From assembly GCF_002197645.1 (NCBI RefSeq), contig NZ_CP021874.1, positions 1,488,001 to 1,552,000 of the forward strand: 64,000 bases of DNA, written 5' to 3'. This document shows positions 41,995-52,389 of this stretch, in pieces; position 1 is the first letter of the stretch; the number at the start of each line of letters is the position of its first letter. The position numbers were made by a program, and so were the translations under genes. The notes beneath the pieces are model-generated. The model was not told where the DNA came from. It worked only from the letters and a program-made list of their open reading frames with translations, and did no database searches. The DNA is from Enterococcus wangshanyuanii. GTDB lineage: Bacteria; Bacillota; Bacilli; Lactobacillales; Enterococcaceae.

Positions 41995-43299
41995 TTAATG
42001 AGCATTAAGCAATTCTTTCGCCTTTTTTTGTTCGGAGTATTGACATAGGAGCCCATTCACCGTGGTAGCCAATTTTGGTCCAACTTTAGCAGTAAGTTCA
42101 CCTTTCACATCAAATACTTCCTCTTTATCAAGTACTTTAGCGGATGCCGTATGAACCAAGTTTCCGTCTCTATATCCTGCTTCAGCTTCAAAAGAATTGA
42201 CTAGCTTATATCTTATTTCTAATTTTCCATCTAACTCTGCATGAACATAAATCACAAATTTGATCGTTGTTGGTCCACCTGTTGGTATTTCCAGCGTTCC
42301 CAAAGGAAACTGATTTTTGTCAGTCTCTATCTTCCCCTTAACAACTATTCCCGTACTAATCTCAGTTTTAAGTTTCGGCTTAACAACAATCGTGGAGGCT
42401 TCAAGATTTAAAAAATCGACATCGACATCCGTCTCAACTACACCATCCAGCTTTAACTCAATTTCTCCTTTTATTGGAGATTTTTCAGAACCTATTTTTG
42501 TTTTAACATTCAAAGTAGCATTGCGTGCTTTTTGTTTCACAAGCTCCACGCCTTCTGCCGGGGTAAATTTTCCTTCTGAAACATTGACTGTACCATTGTA
42601 TTGCGTATTTTCCAGCACTTGATTGGCTTGAACCTGATCCACAGTTAAAACTGTTTGCTCTTTTTTTTCTTCTTTTTCAACAACTTCAACACCTAAACCT
42701 CCAAGGTTTTCTGTATCTGGTGATAAAAGAATTTTATCACCAGCTTCGATATTGAGTGTCTCATCTACTATAAGTGTTTTTTTATCCTCTGAAAGTGTGT
42801 AAGAGTCTTTTTTCTTGTCGAAATAAATCGTTGAGCTTAGTAGCTCGATTTCTCCCTGCTTCGACTTTATAGTTCTTCCTAAAAGAAGACTACCTTTTGT
42901 TTCTTTCACTTGAATATCATCATCAGATTTAGCGGTCACTGTTACTTCAAAATCTTTCCCCGACAAACGATACGTTTGATCAACAATTAAATGAGTAAAC
43001 AAATATCCATCTTTATCTGTTTTGAAAGATTCTATTAGCTTATCGCCAATGTGTAGCTCTAATTTTTGATCGTTTAAACTTTCCGTATTCTCTTTGATCG
43101 CCTGTCCAGCAAACGTCAGCTTATTTAATTCTGTCTGTTTTGCAGTATCTTTTTGACTATTCTTTTTACTGTTACTATTCTCTGTCACCTGACTATTTCC
43201 ATCAGTATCGTTGAAATTTGATGTTCGATCTGCTTGAGAACAACCATTCAAAAGAAAAATAAAAAAGACACATCCCAACAATCTAACTATATTTTTCAT
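41995..43299 (-). CDS. Lipoprotein at the end of the type IV pilus operon
   Basis: A lipoprotein signal (FFIFLLNGCSQ, lipobox LNGC) is followed by a Ser/Asn/Lys-rich linker and a long beta-rich region with repeated strands (for example EGELELKLDG-like segments) to residue 434. ATG 43299 with GAGGAG eight bases before is preferred over GTG 43308. It would sit on the outer face of the membrane. Its place after the giant protein suggests a pilus or surface-assembly accessory, but a weak terminator separates the two. Confidence 0.65.
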   Translation of the reverse strand: MKNIVRLLGCVFFIFLLNGCSQADRTSNFNDTDGNSQVTENSNSKKNSQKDTAKQTELNKLTFAGQAIKENTESLNDQKLELHIGDKLIESFKTDKDGYLFTHLIVDQTYRLSGKDFEVTVTAKSDDDIQVKETKGSLLLGRTIKSKQGEIELLSSTIYFDKKKDSYTLSEDKKTLIVDETLNIEAGDKILLSPDTENLGGLGVEVVEKEEKKEQTVLTVDQVQANQVLENTQYNGTVNVSEGKFTPAEGVELVKQKARNATLNVKTKIGSEKSPIKGEIELKLDGVVETDVDVDFLNLEASTIVVKPKLKTEISTGIVVKGKIETDKNQFPLGTLEIPTGGPTTIKFVIYVHAELDGKLEIRYKLVNSFEAEAGYRDGNLVHTASAKVLDKEEVFDVKGELTAKVGPKLATTVNGLLCQYSEQKKAKELLNAH

Positions 43300-43329
43300 T
43301 CCCCACACTCCTCAACTATTTTTAGCTAT

Positions 43330-43378
43330 TAAAAAAATGCCCCACCAACCAAAGGTTCATTCACACTAGTTGGCAGAG
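43330..43378 (-). terminator. Weak terminator between giant protein and lipoprotein genes
   Basis: On the minus strand TGCCAAC pairs with GTTGGTGGGGCA in part, followed by seven T. Read-through to the lipoprotein gene is likely. Confidence 0.4.
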
Positions 43379-43407
43379 CTAAAATCCTTTTTATGTCAAT
43401 CATTTTG

Positions 43408-46400
43408 TTAATCCAACGCATCATTTACTGCATCATTCCACTTATCTTTATTCCAGCTGGCAATTTTTTTAACGACATTCCCTGCATTATTTGGATCAGG
43501 GTAATAATATTCTGCTGTAATGTTTCTACGGTGCTGATCGATCGGAATATCCAATAAAATAGATTTTTCTGCAGTCGCTAGTTGAGGTGTATATGTTTTA
43601 TACTTGTCCCCATCTATTTTGATGATGATTTTATTGACATTGCGGTAGTAAGCGGTCAGTCGTTTGTTCACCACTGAAAGTCGAACATACGCATTGCCGT
43701 CTTCGATAATAGGATCAGGATCTGTCGGCATCGTATTTTCCGGCATCGGGCTGACCATGGTCACTTCTGCGCTTAAAACACGCTGATTTTCAGGAATAAA
43801 GTCTCCTGGTACGAAAGGAATTTCCTCTGGTGAACGGCCTTGTGCTTTGACCGATAAGCTAAACGATGGAGAACCTTCTGGAATCCTGGTGACGATACTG
43901 CTGAATGAAAAAAGAATTTCGTCATCTATCGATAGATTGACTTTATCTGCCTCCGTCGTGAGCATTCTGGTTCCCGGATCATATGCTGCATTGATTTCTA
44001 CTGCTTTCTCTTCTGAATCTGAGATTTTCTTTTTCTTGAAGGTAAAATTTAGTTCCTCCTCAGCTAGATCTTCTGGAATCACTATTTGGGCAAAAACGTT
44101 CTGAACAACCTTTCTGGAATTTGACAGATTGTCTTCACTTCTAATTTTCCCTGTATAAGTCAAACGGCTGCCAACTCTAGTAATATCGATCTCTTGATTG
44201 GTTACAGAATCTTTCACTTTCGTACTTGATTTTACAGAATCAGGCAAAATAAGCAATCCTTCCGGAATAATATCTTCCACAGTCAAAAGTGTCGCCGGCT
44301 TAAAACGTTCATCCTTCTTACTCGTTTTCACTGCATCATGATAGCCTTTATAGCTTTCATATCCGCGTGCTGTCGGCATTAGATTTCCCCACAGATCATT
44401 TGGTTCTTTATCATGAGTCAAAAGCTTATCTTTGTCTTGCAGCTCACCAATGTCACTGTGATCTTTTACATATATTTCAATTTGACTTCCAGCTGTTAAA
44501 TAGCTCGGTAAATTGATCGTCCAGTCAACGATCGAATCACCTTTTTGTTTTCCATTACTCGTTATTTTTGTGATACTTTCTTTTACGAACTGATCATTGA
44601 TTTTAGGAAAAAGATAAACTTCATCCATTATTTTTTCTTCCTGCTCGTCATACAGATCGATCGTGCCTTTGATTTGTTTTGTTGCGTTTGTGATTTTGCT
44701 CGAACTTTCTGCTAATGGATCTTTGGTAACAGTTAATTTTTGAGGTGGAGTTACATCGACTGTCGTGACTGGTTTAACCAAAATCGTCTCTTTTTCTTCA
44801 CTGGCTTCACCGACTTGATTTTTTCTCCCACGATGAGCGCCGATTACTTCAACAGTATCGCCTGTACGTAAAAATTCGTCGCGGTCCATCACAAAAATGC
44901 CGCCTCTCGCTTTATCTTCGTCCCATTGCTTGACCCCTGGTAAATTATTGTTGATTCCTTTCGTAGGCAAAACTTCTTCTGAGATGATCTTTCCATCCCT
45001 TTTCACCTGCACAGTGACCCAAACTTCATTTTCCCAAGCATCGCGCATCTCATCCCCATAACCTACTTTTACACTCACATGTCCATAGATTTTTTTGTCT
45101 GCATTTGTCGGAACTCTAAGTTCATCCACTGTTGGAGCTGAGCCGTTTCCACTCATCCGACTATAGCGATTCGCTCCTTTATAAGTCGATGTATTAAACT
45201 CATTAGGATAATCCGTACTCACGATTCTTTCAAAATGCGAGCCGGTCAATTTATAGGAGATCGGCGCCCAATAGGCATCTGGGTCTTTATCTAAATCAAC
45301 ATTATTTTTGATTTCCCACACTGAAAGATAGGATTTTGTTGCTTCAAAAGTTCCTGAATTTGAGCCGCTGGAAAATACTTGTCCTCCATTTGAACGGTTA
45401 TTCCGTAAATCATAGAAACGTGGCTGATCGATCTCAAAGCTAGCTGTACCTGCTGATTGAACGATTCCGCTCGTTTGACTATTTGTAGTACCTTCTGCTC
45501 TAAAAATCGTATCTTTTCCAATTAAAAAGCGCAAATTTCCATATTGTGTCCAGAGCGCTGGACCTAAATCTGCCTTGATATAGACCTCGCTGCCTTTGCC
45601 CTCTAAAGCAAAAACCGAGGTTCGTCCACTTCCATCTACAGGAAATTGCACGCCTTGTTTCCCTGCTAGATCACCGCCGTTTGTTGGACGGCCGCCATTC
45701 GATTTATCCGCTTGATTATTGATTGTTATATTACCGCCGGCTTGCACCAGAAATTGATTATTCTGTCCATATAATCGAACACCAGAAGCTTCACCATACT
45801 TTTTATCAATAGATACTTTCCCTTTATTCTTGATTAGAAATGTTTGACCGCCAACTAGACGAAAACGTAAAACAGCACCAATGTTGTTCCCTTCACCTTC
45901 TGAAATCAAGTTTAATTCTGAGCCTTCACCATCCACGTGAAAATTACTATTTGTGATTTGATTGATCATTGCTGGCTGTGCTCTTTGTTTGTTATTAGTC
46001 AATCCTAAGCTATGAACATTGATTTTTGCCCCAGCCGTTACTTGTGTAAGTGATTTTGTCGCATCTGAGCTATTGTCAGAACTTCCGCATAAGGAAATGG
46101 TTGCGCCAATCGCACCGGTTTCATTGCCATTAGAAGTCGCATTGATTATAGTATCTTGACCTCGCGCTTCAAAATAGACTCGATTACGGCTGCCCTCTAC
46201 ATTCGCATAGATCGCCTGACGCTTTCTACTATGGATATTCAAGACTGAGCCTTTTTCAGCCACAAAAGTTGTGGTGATGCTATTGTTTTGAGGATAGAGG
46301 CGAATCGTTGTTCGTTCACCTGTAAGATCGACCTTCGCACCATCTGTGATCAAGATTTCTGTTGCATTGATCACATCATCCGTTCTCGTCCCTGATACCC

Positions 46401-47421
46401 AGTTTACGACACCCTTCATAACCAAAGAAGCCCGTGGTATATTGATAAAAGAACCGATTTCTCCTCGATAAGTATTCGAGACATTTTCAATCAAAACTAC
46501 CCATTCATTATCATTTGAGAGCAAATTATCACTTTGTATGAGTCCACTTGAATTTCGAATGTCGACTTTCACATTAACGAAAGCAAACGTTTGTGGTGTT
46601 TTTGTGCGTTCTAAGCGGAAGGTTCTGTTAGCATTTGAAGTCGCTGTAGAAGAAAATGTAAAATTTTTACCATCGATTCGTAATGATCGATTGACTTTAG
46701 GCAGTTCAGCTGTGCCAGATATATTTGCACCAAATTCAATAGCATCGATCGAAGAATCTTTCAGTGCATCGATCAACTGCTGATAATTATAGACGATCTT
46801 TTTTTTACTTGGATTGAAATTTTGCAGCTGTGTCATTAGCGGCAAGTGGAACATATCATAGCTTGAACTAGCTTTTGTAATAGCTCCTGTTGTTGCATAA
46901 AGGGTATCTTTTGATGCCAACGCTGTATTTCGGCTCTTTTCTTGCTTTTCTTTTGGCAAAGAATAGTTGATTTTCGTCGATTTTATTTTACGACCTTCTC
47001 GATAAATTTCAATGGTATCCTGACTATCCTGTGCGATCGGAATCGGAAGTTTAAAGGTTCTTGTTTTATCGGATTTTTCGATCTCGATTTTTACACCATC
47101 AGATGCGGCATTTTCTCCCGAAAGTATCTTTAGCCCCTTGATATCCAGCCCCTCCAGTGATTCTGGTGAAATCACTTGATCCAGTTTTGACTTGAGCACT
47201 ATTGTTTCTTTCTTCGGCTTTTTTATCTCTACTTCCAGCAGTACTCCGATCTGCTCTTTTAGTTCCGGCTGAATGTATTCTTCAACCGTTAAATGATAGT
47301 TATTTTTCCCAAAATCTCTAATAAACCAATAGCCTTGATACACTAAAAAAGAAATAAGCATCAGAAAAATAATACTTCCAATACTCAAAACTAGTTTATT
47401 TTTTCTTGCTCCCTTTTTCAT
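43408..47421 (-). CDS. Giant membrane-anchored beta-helix surface protein of the pilus operon
   Basis: ATG 47421 has AAGGAGG nine bases upstream and gives 1337 aa; the longer reading to 47472 overlaps pilO. After a basic start (MKKGARKNK) one membrane helix (SIGSIIFLMLISFLVYQGYW) anchors the protein with its bulk outside. Residues about 215-700 are a right-handed beta-helix of the pectate-lyase-like adhesive type (IDALKDSSIDAIEFGANISG, then IDGKNFTF), as in WxL-locus giant proteins. Ig-like beta-domains follow. There is no LPxTG motif. A pilus-associated adhesin is inferred. Confidence 0.65.
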   Translation of the reverse strand: MKKGARKNKLVLSIGSIIFLMLISFLVYQGYWFIRDFGKNNYHLTVEEYIQPELKEQIGVLLEVEIKKPKKETIVLKSKLDQVISPESLEGLDIKGLKILSGENAASDGVKIEIEKSDKTRTFKLPIPIAQDSQDTIEIYREGRKIKSTKINYSLPKEKQEKSRNTALASKDTLYATTGAITKASSSYDMFHLPLMTQLQNFNPSKKKIVYNYQQLIDALKDSSIDAIEFGANISGTAELPKVNRSLRIDGKNFTFSSTATSNANRTFRLERTKTPQTFAFVNVKVDIRNSSGLIQSDNLLSNDNEWVVLIENVSNTYRGEIGSFINIPRASLVMKGVVNWVSGTRTDDVINATEILITDGAKVDLTGERTTIRLYPQNNSITTTFVAEKGSVLNIHSRKRQAIYANVEGSRNRVYFEARGQDTIINATSNGNETGAIGATISLCGSSDNSSDATKSLTQVTAGAKINVHSLGLTNNKQRAQPAMINQITNSNFHVDGEGSELNLISEGEGNNIGAVLRFRLVGGQTFLIKNKGKVSIDKKYGEASGVRLYGQNNQFLVQAGGNITINNQADKSNGGRPTNGGDLAGKQGVQFPVDGSGRTSVFALEGKGSEVYIKADLGPALWTQYGNLRFLIGKDTIFRAEGTTNSQTSGIVQSAGTASFEIDQPRFYDLRNNRSNGGQVFSSGSNSGTFEATKSYLSVWEIKNNVDLDKDPDAYWAPISYKLTGSHFERIVSTDYPNEFNTSTYKGANRYSRMSGNGSAPTVDELRVPTNADKKIYGHVSVKVGYGDEMRDAWENEVWVTVQVKRDGKIISEEVLPTKGINNNLPGVKQWDEDKARGGIFVMDRDEFLRTGDTVEVIGAHRGRKNQVGEASEEKETILVKPVTTVDVTPPQKLTVTKDPLAESSSKITNATKQIKGTIDLYDEQEEKIMDEVYLFPKINDQFVKESITKITSNGKQKGDSIVDWTINLPSYLTAGSQIEIYVKDHSDIGELQDKDKLLTHDKEPNDLWGNLMPTARGYESYKGYHDAVKTSKKDERFKPATLLTVEDIIPEGLLILPDSVKSSTKVKDSVTNQEIDITRVGSRLTYTGKIRSEDNLSNSRKVVQNVFAQIVIPEDLAEEELNFTFKKKKISDSEEKAVEINAAYDPGTRMLTTEADKVNLSIDDEILFSFSSIVTRIPEGSPSFSLSVKAQGRSPEEIPFVPGDFIPENQRVLSAEVTMVSPMPENTMPTDPDPIIEDGNAYVRLSVVNKRLTAYYRNVNKIIIKIDGDKYKTYTPQLATAEKSILLDIPIDQHRRNITAEYYYPDPNNAGNVVKKIASWNKDKWNDAVNDALD

Positions 47422-47449
47422 TGATCGAGTCCTCCTTGAACGCTCTAGC

Positions 47450-48037
47450 TCATTCCTGTTCTTCTGCGACATTCAGATAATATAAATTGAACAATAGTGT
47501 TGATTCAAACATACTTTGATCGCCTTCTCCTGAACCAAACGTGTAACTATAATCCGTTACTTTAATGAACCGTTGATCATTCTCCAACGCTTGGATAAAG
47601 GCAAACAACTCATTCTTGCCAGCTGCACTATAATCCAAAACGATTTTACTGGAATAAACTTTTTTCGTGGGATCACTTGGCGAAGAAAACAACAGAGTAT
47701 CTTCTGCAGTGATTTGTTTCAGCTGAATTTTATTCTTTGCCACTTTTTGCTCAAGGCTGCTTAAATATTCTTGAATTTGAATACCTTTAGAAAAACGAGG
47801 AAGCTCATTAACGATTGCTGAATCAAGTAGGTTTTTCTTACCTGACAAGGTTTGACTTGTCTGTCGAAGTTCAGCAACTTCACTTTCCAGCCCATGAATA
47901 TCTTTTTGAATTTTACCTACTTCAGCTTGTTTTGCTGAAATACCAGTAAACCAAACAGTTATGATCATGAGCGCTAGAAGAAAAATCAAAACAATAGTGA
48001 TTACAATATGCTTTTTAGTAAAAATGATTGTTTTCAT
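47450..48037 (-). CDS. pilO: PilO-like inner-membrane pilus assembly protein
   Basis: One N-terminal membrane helix (IVITIVLIFLLALMIITVWF), a coiled coil (KIQKDIHGLESEVAELRQ) and a ferredoxin-like C-terminus in 195 aa match PilO. It overlaps pilN by 4 bp. With PilM and PilN it forms the alignment complex linking the cytoplasmic motor to the growing pilus. Confidence 0.7.
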   Translation of the reverse strand: MKTIIFTKKHIVITIVLIFLLALMIITVWFTGISAKQAEVGKIQKDIHGLESEVAELRQTSQTLSGKKNLLDSAIVNELPRFSKGIQIQEYLSSLEQKVAKNKIQLKQITAEDTLLFSSPSDPTKKVYSSKIVLDYSAAGKNELFAFIQALENDQRFIKVTDYSYTFGSGEGDQSMFESTLLFNLYYLNVAEEQE

Positions 48038-48666
48038 TCCTGCTCTCCTCCACGTTTGATTGCTGGTAACTTTTCTTTCAATGCTTGAATCTGAATCACT
48101 GATTTATATTCTTGAGATGTCTCTTCCTCAGCAGATGAAGAAATAAAAATCGCTTGATACACCCAATCGATCTGATTTAAGGCTTCTGTCAATGCACCAA
48201 TATTCGCTAATTTTTGACCTTTGATCGATAAATCAATTTGAATCACTTCTTGTCCATCATCTGTTTTCATGACATTTGCTTGCGCTGCTTCCTCTTCTTC
48301 CATGCCCTCATTGAGCGGAACAATGATCTGATAGTTTTCGATCACTTGTTGATGCTTGATGACAGTTTCATCCAAGCGTTTGGCCATTTCAGCAAATTGA
48401 ACCTGTGCTCCTTTTAGTTCCGTCAAATACGTCTGTACCTCTTCTGATTGTTCCTTCTTTTGCTTAGAGATCATCCCCGTCAGCTTCGCTTTTTCTACCT
48501 GTTTACTTTGAGCAGCCTGCTGCAGCGTCTTTACTTGCTGTTGAGAAACGAGATATACCGTCGTCAACCCACCTCCTGCAACTAAGAGCAATAAAAGAAA
48601 AACAAAGAGTATCAGTAATGTTGCTTGATTTTTATAAAATTTATCAGGCAATAGATTAATATTCAT
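48034..48666 (-). CDS. pilN: PilN-like pilus assembly protein
   Basis: Starts MNINLLPDKFYKNQATLLIL, matching the conserved cytoplasmic NLLP peptide that binds PilM. A membrane helix, a coiled coil (QQVKTLQQAAQSKQVEKAKL) and a C-terminal alpha/beta domain follow. Length (210 aa) is normal. It lies between pilM and pilO. Confidence 0.85.
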   Translation of the reverse strand: MNINLLPDKFYKNQATLLILFVFLLLLLVAGGGLTTVYLVSQQQVKTLQQAAQSKQVEKAKLTGMISKQKKEQSEEVQTYLTELKGAQVQFAEMAKRLDETVIKHQQVIENYQIIVPLNEGMEEEEAAQANVMKTDDGQEVIQIDLSIKGQKLANIGALTEALNQIDWVYQAIFISSSAEEETSQEYKSVIQIQALKEKLPAIKRGGEQE

Positions 48667-48672
48667 CGCTTC

Positions 48673-49713
48673 TTACACTCCTTTCATCGCAAGTCCGGCA
48701 GCTAATAAATAAGGCGAAGGAATGCTAAATCTTTTTTCTGTGTTGACTGCGATCACAGGAATTTCCACTCTCTTTTCGATAGAGGAAAGTACATTTTTAA
48801 ATAAAAGCGGATTTTCTCCTACTAGGTAAATTTTGTCTAATTTTTTACCGTTGGATAGGGTACTTGTGTAGTAATACAAAATATTTTTTGTGATGTCTGC
48901 CAACTCCCCAAGTTCCTCAATTTCCTTCGGCTTATTAAACTCAGCTTGGTAAGTGTCATCGTCATTTGCAATGTACTTCCAGTTTGCGCTATTGTAATCT
49001 TCATATTGACTATAAATCGGGATATGGTTTTCAAAAATAGTAAATGTTGCCACACCACAATCTACCTCGATCAAAAGTAGAACGTCTGTCCACTTGATAT
49101 TTCGATTGATTGCTCTAGCATAAGCAACAGAATTCAGATCTACAGCACTTGGAATACCGCCAGCACGCTGGATTTCATCACCGACTTCCGTCAAGGTTTT
49201 CTCTGATGTTGCGACAAAATAAATTTCTCCATCAACGACCATGCGATCGCGTTTTACTGTTTTTGTATTCTTTTTGGCAGCCTTTTTTTTGACTTGCTTT
49301 TTTTGTCTGGCATTTTGCTTTTCAAATATCAATAAATCAAAGATGGGCTGTTCAAAAGGGACAGAAATTGATTCACCTAGTTCCAAGAACAAAAATTGTT
49401 TGACCTCTTTTTCATTACGCATCCCATTATCGGGAATACTACGAATCAATAGCTCATGATTGAACGCCGAAAATATCACATGAGGATTTTTGATATGATG
49501 CTCTTTAAATAGCTTCTTCAATCCTTCATATAACAAATTTTTGTTTGTAAACTTTCCATTTTTGAAGATACTGGCTTTTAAAACCAACTCTCCTTTTTTA
49601 TGGATCACGACTGGATTTGTACTTTTTAAAACTACAAAACGGATCACATTCTTCTTAATATCTAAACCGACAATCGTTTTTAACCCTTTTTTTAAAATGA
49701 TCTTTCCCTCCAT
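48673..49713 (-). CDS. pilM: PilM-like actin-fold pilus assembly protein
   Basis: The N-terminus TIVGLDIKKNVIRFVVLK and the later KIYLVGENPLLF and YLLAAGLAMKG strands follow the FtsA/PilM actin-like fold. An extra basic insert (about residues 135-155, Lys-rich) is present. It should be cytoplasmic and bind the PilN NLLP peptide. Length is 346 aa, family-typical. Confidence 0.8.
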   Translation of the reverse strand: MEGKIILKKGLKTIVGLDIKKNVIRFVVLKSTNPVVIHKKGELVLKASIFKNGKFTNKNLLYEGLKKLFKEHHIKNPHVIFSAFNHELLIRSIPDNGMRNEKEVKQFLFLELGESISVPFEQPIFDLLIFEKQNARQKKQVKKKAAKKNTKTVKRDRMVVDGEIYFVATSEKTLTEVGDEIQRAGGIPSAVDLNSVAYARAINRNIKWTDVLLLIEVDCGVATFTIFENHIPIYSQYEDYNSANWKYIANDDDTYQAEFNKPKEIEELGELADITKNILYYYTSTLSNGKKLDKIYLVGENPLLFKNVLSSIEKRVEIPVIAVNTEKRFSIPSPYLLAAGLAMKGV

Positions 49714-49741
49714 TTCAATCTATTTATCCTACTCCTAAAAT

Positions 49742-50536
49742 CTAACCGAAAACTGTTGACCAGAGATATTGAAGCTGCCCCGTTGCATAGGAGTAGACGA
49801 CCCATGTTCCTAAAGCGATAAACGGACCAAACGGGATATGTCTTCTTAATTTTTTTCGAACGATCATCTCACCAATTGCGTAGATCAATGCGAATACACT
49901 TGCTAAAACCAAGGTGATCATGACATAGATCGGACCAATAAATACCCCTAAAACAGCAAACAATTTAATATCTCCACCAGCCATCCCGCCTTTACTAAAA
50001 AGAGCAAGCAGATATAAACAGCCAAAACCAGCAACAAAGCCAGCAATCGGAAACCACCAAGGATTCAACTGCTGCAGAAATACTCGTTCAATAATGGCAA
50101 GAATAAAAAAGGGCAATAACACTTTGTTTGGTATTTTTTGAGCTGTGATATCTGTGACTGTGATGATCAGTAATAATGATAGTAAGGTCCAAGCAACGAA
50201 TGTCTCATTCGTCGTCCGCAGTAAAAAAGCAGCTAAAGAAAATAAGGTTCCTGACAGCAATTCAAAACCAAGATAGACAGCACCGATTTTCTGGTGGCAA
50301 TGACGACATTTTCCTCGTAAAAAAACATAAGAAAAAATGGGAACCAATTCTAGAAAAGTCAACGAATGATCGCAATGCTCACAGTGCGAGCGCTTTTTGA
50401 CAATGTCTTCTCCTCGAGGTATCCGTTGACCGATCAGTAGAAAAAAAGACCCTAGACAAGCCCCTAGGATGAAGATGAATATGTAAAAGAATAGGTATTC
50501 GTATGTGGATGGTGAAGATAGTACTTGATTGTTCAT
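49742..50536 (-). CDS. pilD: Prepilin peptidase
   Basis: ATG 50536 follows AAAGGAG and gives 264 aa. The N-terminal cytoplasmic domain has two zinc-type CxxC pairs (CEHCDHS and CRHCHQK). The aspartyl protease residues lie in VTDITAQKIPN and GGDIKLF. Eight hydrophobic segments are seen. It cleaves and methylates the prepilins of this operon. It lies directly after the major pilin gene. Confidence 0.93.
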   Translation of the reverse strand: MNNQVLSSPSTYEYLFFYIFIFILGACLGSFFLLIGQRIPRGEDIVKKRSHCEHCDHSLTFLELVPIFSYVFLRGKCRHCHQKIGAVYLGFELLSGTLFSLAAFLLRTTNETFVAWTLLSLLLIITVTDITAQKIPNKVLLPFFILAIIERVFLQQLNPWWFPIAGFVAGFGCLYLLALFSKGGMAGGDIKLFAVLGVFIGPIYVMITLVLASVFALIYAIGEMIVRKKLRRHIPFGPFIALGTWVVYSYATGQLQYLWSTVFG

Positions 50537-50600
50537 AAGATCTCCTTTATTAATCAAGCAAAGTACCATATCAATAGTACTTCGCTTGACATGCTTAAAA

Positions 50601-51080
50601 TTATGGGGCTGGTGTATCTGTTCCTGTCGCTCCACTTTCCCAAAGAATTTCTCTAGTCAAATCTGCAACTTCTTTTTCATTATAATATTTTATTTCTTTA
50701 TTTTTTCTTGAGCCAGCGGTTAACATATTTGCTGGTACAGTAATTAGAATTTTACCTGTTGTAGTGGCATCAAACGTTACATTCGCTGGCGTTGCCAGGA
50801 ATCCAGCTTGGGAGATATAATTTTTTGTTACAAGATCTGCGGCAGTTACCGCAGCTGCTCCTCCACCTATAGCCGCATCTCCAGTTTCTGACATTTGATA
50901 TAAATTAGCAGCACTTACTAGTGACTGCACATTTGAAATTCCAGCGTCCTCTCTATTTTTCTGGATAACGCTAGAAATCGCTACCGCGCCAATCCCCGCA
51001 ATAATCGCCATGATTACCACAACTGCAAGTAACTCTACTAACGAAAGTCCTCGCTCATCCTTCATTACATTTTTAAACAT
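50601..51080 (-). CDS. pilA: Major type IV pilin-like protein
   Basis: The class III signal KDERG/LSLVELLAVVVIMAII has Gly at -1 and Glu at +5, followed by a single N-terminal helix and a small Ala/Thr-rich C-terminal domain (159 aa). AGGAG precedes the start. Size and position (after pilC, before pilD) support the major pilin; the gene is set apart by gaps on both sides, which may allow higher expression. Confidence 0.88.
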   Translation of the reverse strand: MFKNVMKDERGLSLVELLAVVVIMAIIAGIGAVAISSVIQKNREDAGISNVQSLVSAANLYQMSETGDAAIGGGAAAVTAADLVTKNYISQAGFLATPANVTFDATTTGKILITVPANMLTAGSRKNKEIKYYNEKEVADLTREILWESGATGTDTPAP

Positions 51081-51174
51081 TTTTAGTGCTCCTTTCTTTG
51101 TACATTCTATATGTACGGTTGTTTTTTATATGATCAACATAGATCACCGGTGTTATCTATGTGTAATCCTTTGA

Positions 51175-52386
51175 TTAGCCTTGAACGGCGTCATACATCG
51201 AGAACATCGGCAGCATGATGGCTGCAACGATCAATCCAACGATCACACAAATAATAATGATCGTGATCGGCTCCATGATCAGCTTGATTCGTTCCCCTAG
51301 CATTTCTACTTCTTCTTCAAACATATTGCTTAGCTTTTTCAGCATGCTTTCTAAAGAACCTGTTGATTCTCCGACAATTGTCATTTGTGTAACTAATGGC
51401 GGAATGATTTTATCTTGGCTGAATACACCACTCATCGAGCCGCCTCGTTCAACTTCTGCCTGACATCTGAAAATCAACTGTTTGATATATAAATTATCCA
51501 CCGCATCCGCTGACATTTCTAATGCTTTAGAGATAGAAACGGAGCTTTCTAATAGGGTCGATAATGTACTGAGCATCACATTCAAATTACTTTTTTGAAC
51601 AAGCTCACCAAAAATCGGCATGCGTAAAAGAAAACTATGCCATTTGAACTTTATTTCATTATTTCTCATCGCCAGCTTAAAACCGACAAAACCTGATACG
51701 ATCATGACTAGTAACAGCCAGCCTTTACTTGTTAAAAACTTACTTAAACCAATCGTTACTTTGGTAATTGCCGGTAGCTCTGCATCCAAGCTTTCAAAAA
51801 CAGTCACAAACATCGGCACGATACTTACGATCAGGAAAATCCCCACACATAAGGAAAGGACCAGCATAATGATTGGATAGATCATCGCTGTGATCACTCC
51901 GCCTCTTGCTTTTGCTTTCTTCTCATAATAAGTACTCATCCGAACGAGTGTTGCATCTAACGTTCCCGACATTTCAGCTGCTCGTACAATGCTGATCAGC
52001 ATAGAAGGAAAGGCATTTGGATGCTTGCTATAACAATTAGAAAGAGAATCTCCGCCACGAATATCTTCACAAATCTGCAGCAAAATCTTTTTCAAGGTTT
52101 TATTTTGTTCTTGCTCTGCTAACATTTCACAAGCAGCAGTGATCGAAATGCCACAATCGATCAGCGTCGCAAATTTTTGCAAATATTCCGCCAGCAACTT
52201 TACGCTGACTCGATTAAATAGCTCAATTTCTTTTGTCGCAAAGGTTTCTTCCTGCTCCACTAAAATCGTAGAACGCAGACCTTTTTTCTTTAAAGCTTGA
52301 CTCGCTTCATAAGAGCTTTCTGCTCTTAAGCGACCTTTTTTGATACCGCCATACATTGTTTGTGCTTCGTAGGAAAAAATCGCCAT
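51175..52386 (-). CDS. pilC: Type IV pilus platform protein (GspF family)
   Basis: This 403-aa protein has two GspF repeats, each with four-helix cytoplasmic parts (TLIDCGISITAACEMLAEQ and LSTLLESSVSISKALEM), and three membrane helices (YPIIMLVLSLCVGIFLIVS and others). It forms the inner-membrane platform on which PilB and PilT act. It is 3 bp downstream of pilT. Confidence 0.93.
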   Translation of the reverse strand: MAIFSYEAQTMYGGIKKGRLRAESSYEASQALKKKGLRSTILVEQEETFATKEIELFNRVSVKLLAEYLQKFATLIDCGISITAACEMLAEQEQNKTLKKILLQICEDIRGGDSLSNCYSKHPNAFPSMLISIVRAAEMSGTLDATLVRMSTYYEKKAKARGGVITAMIYPIIMLVLSLCVGIFLIVSIVPMFVTVFESLDAELPAITKVTIGLSKFLTSKGWLLLVMIVSGFVGFKLAMRNNEIKFKWHSFLLRMPIFGELVQKSNLNVMLSTLSTLLESSVSISKALEMSADAVDNLYIKQLIFRCQAEVERGGSMSGVFSQDKIIPPLVTQMTIVGESTGSLESMLKKLSNMFEEEVEMLGERIKLIMEPITIIIICVIVGLIVAAIMLPMFSMYDAVQG

Positions 52387-52389
52387 TGC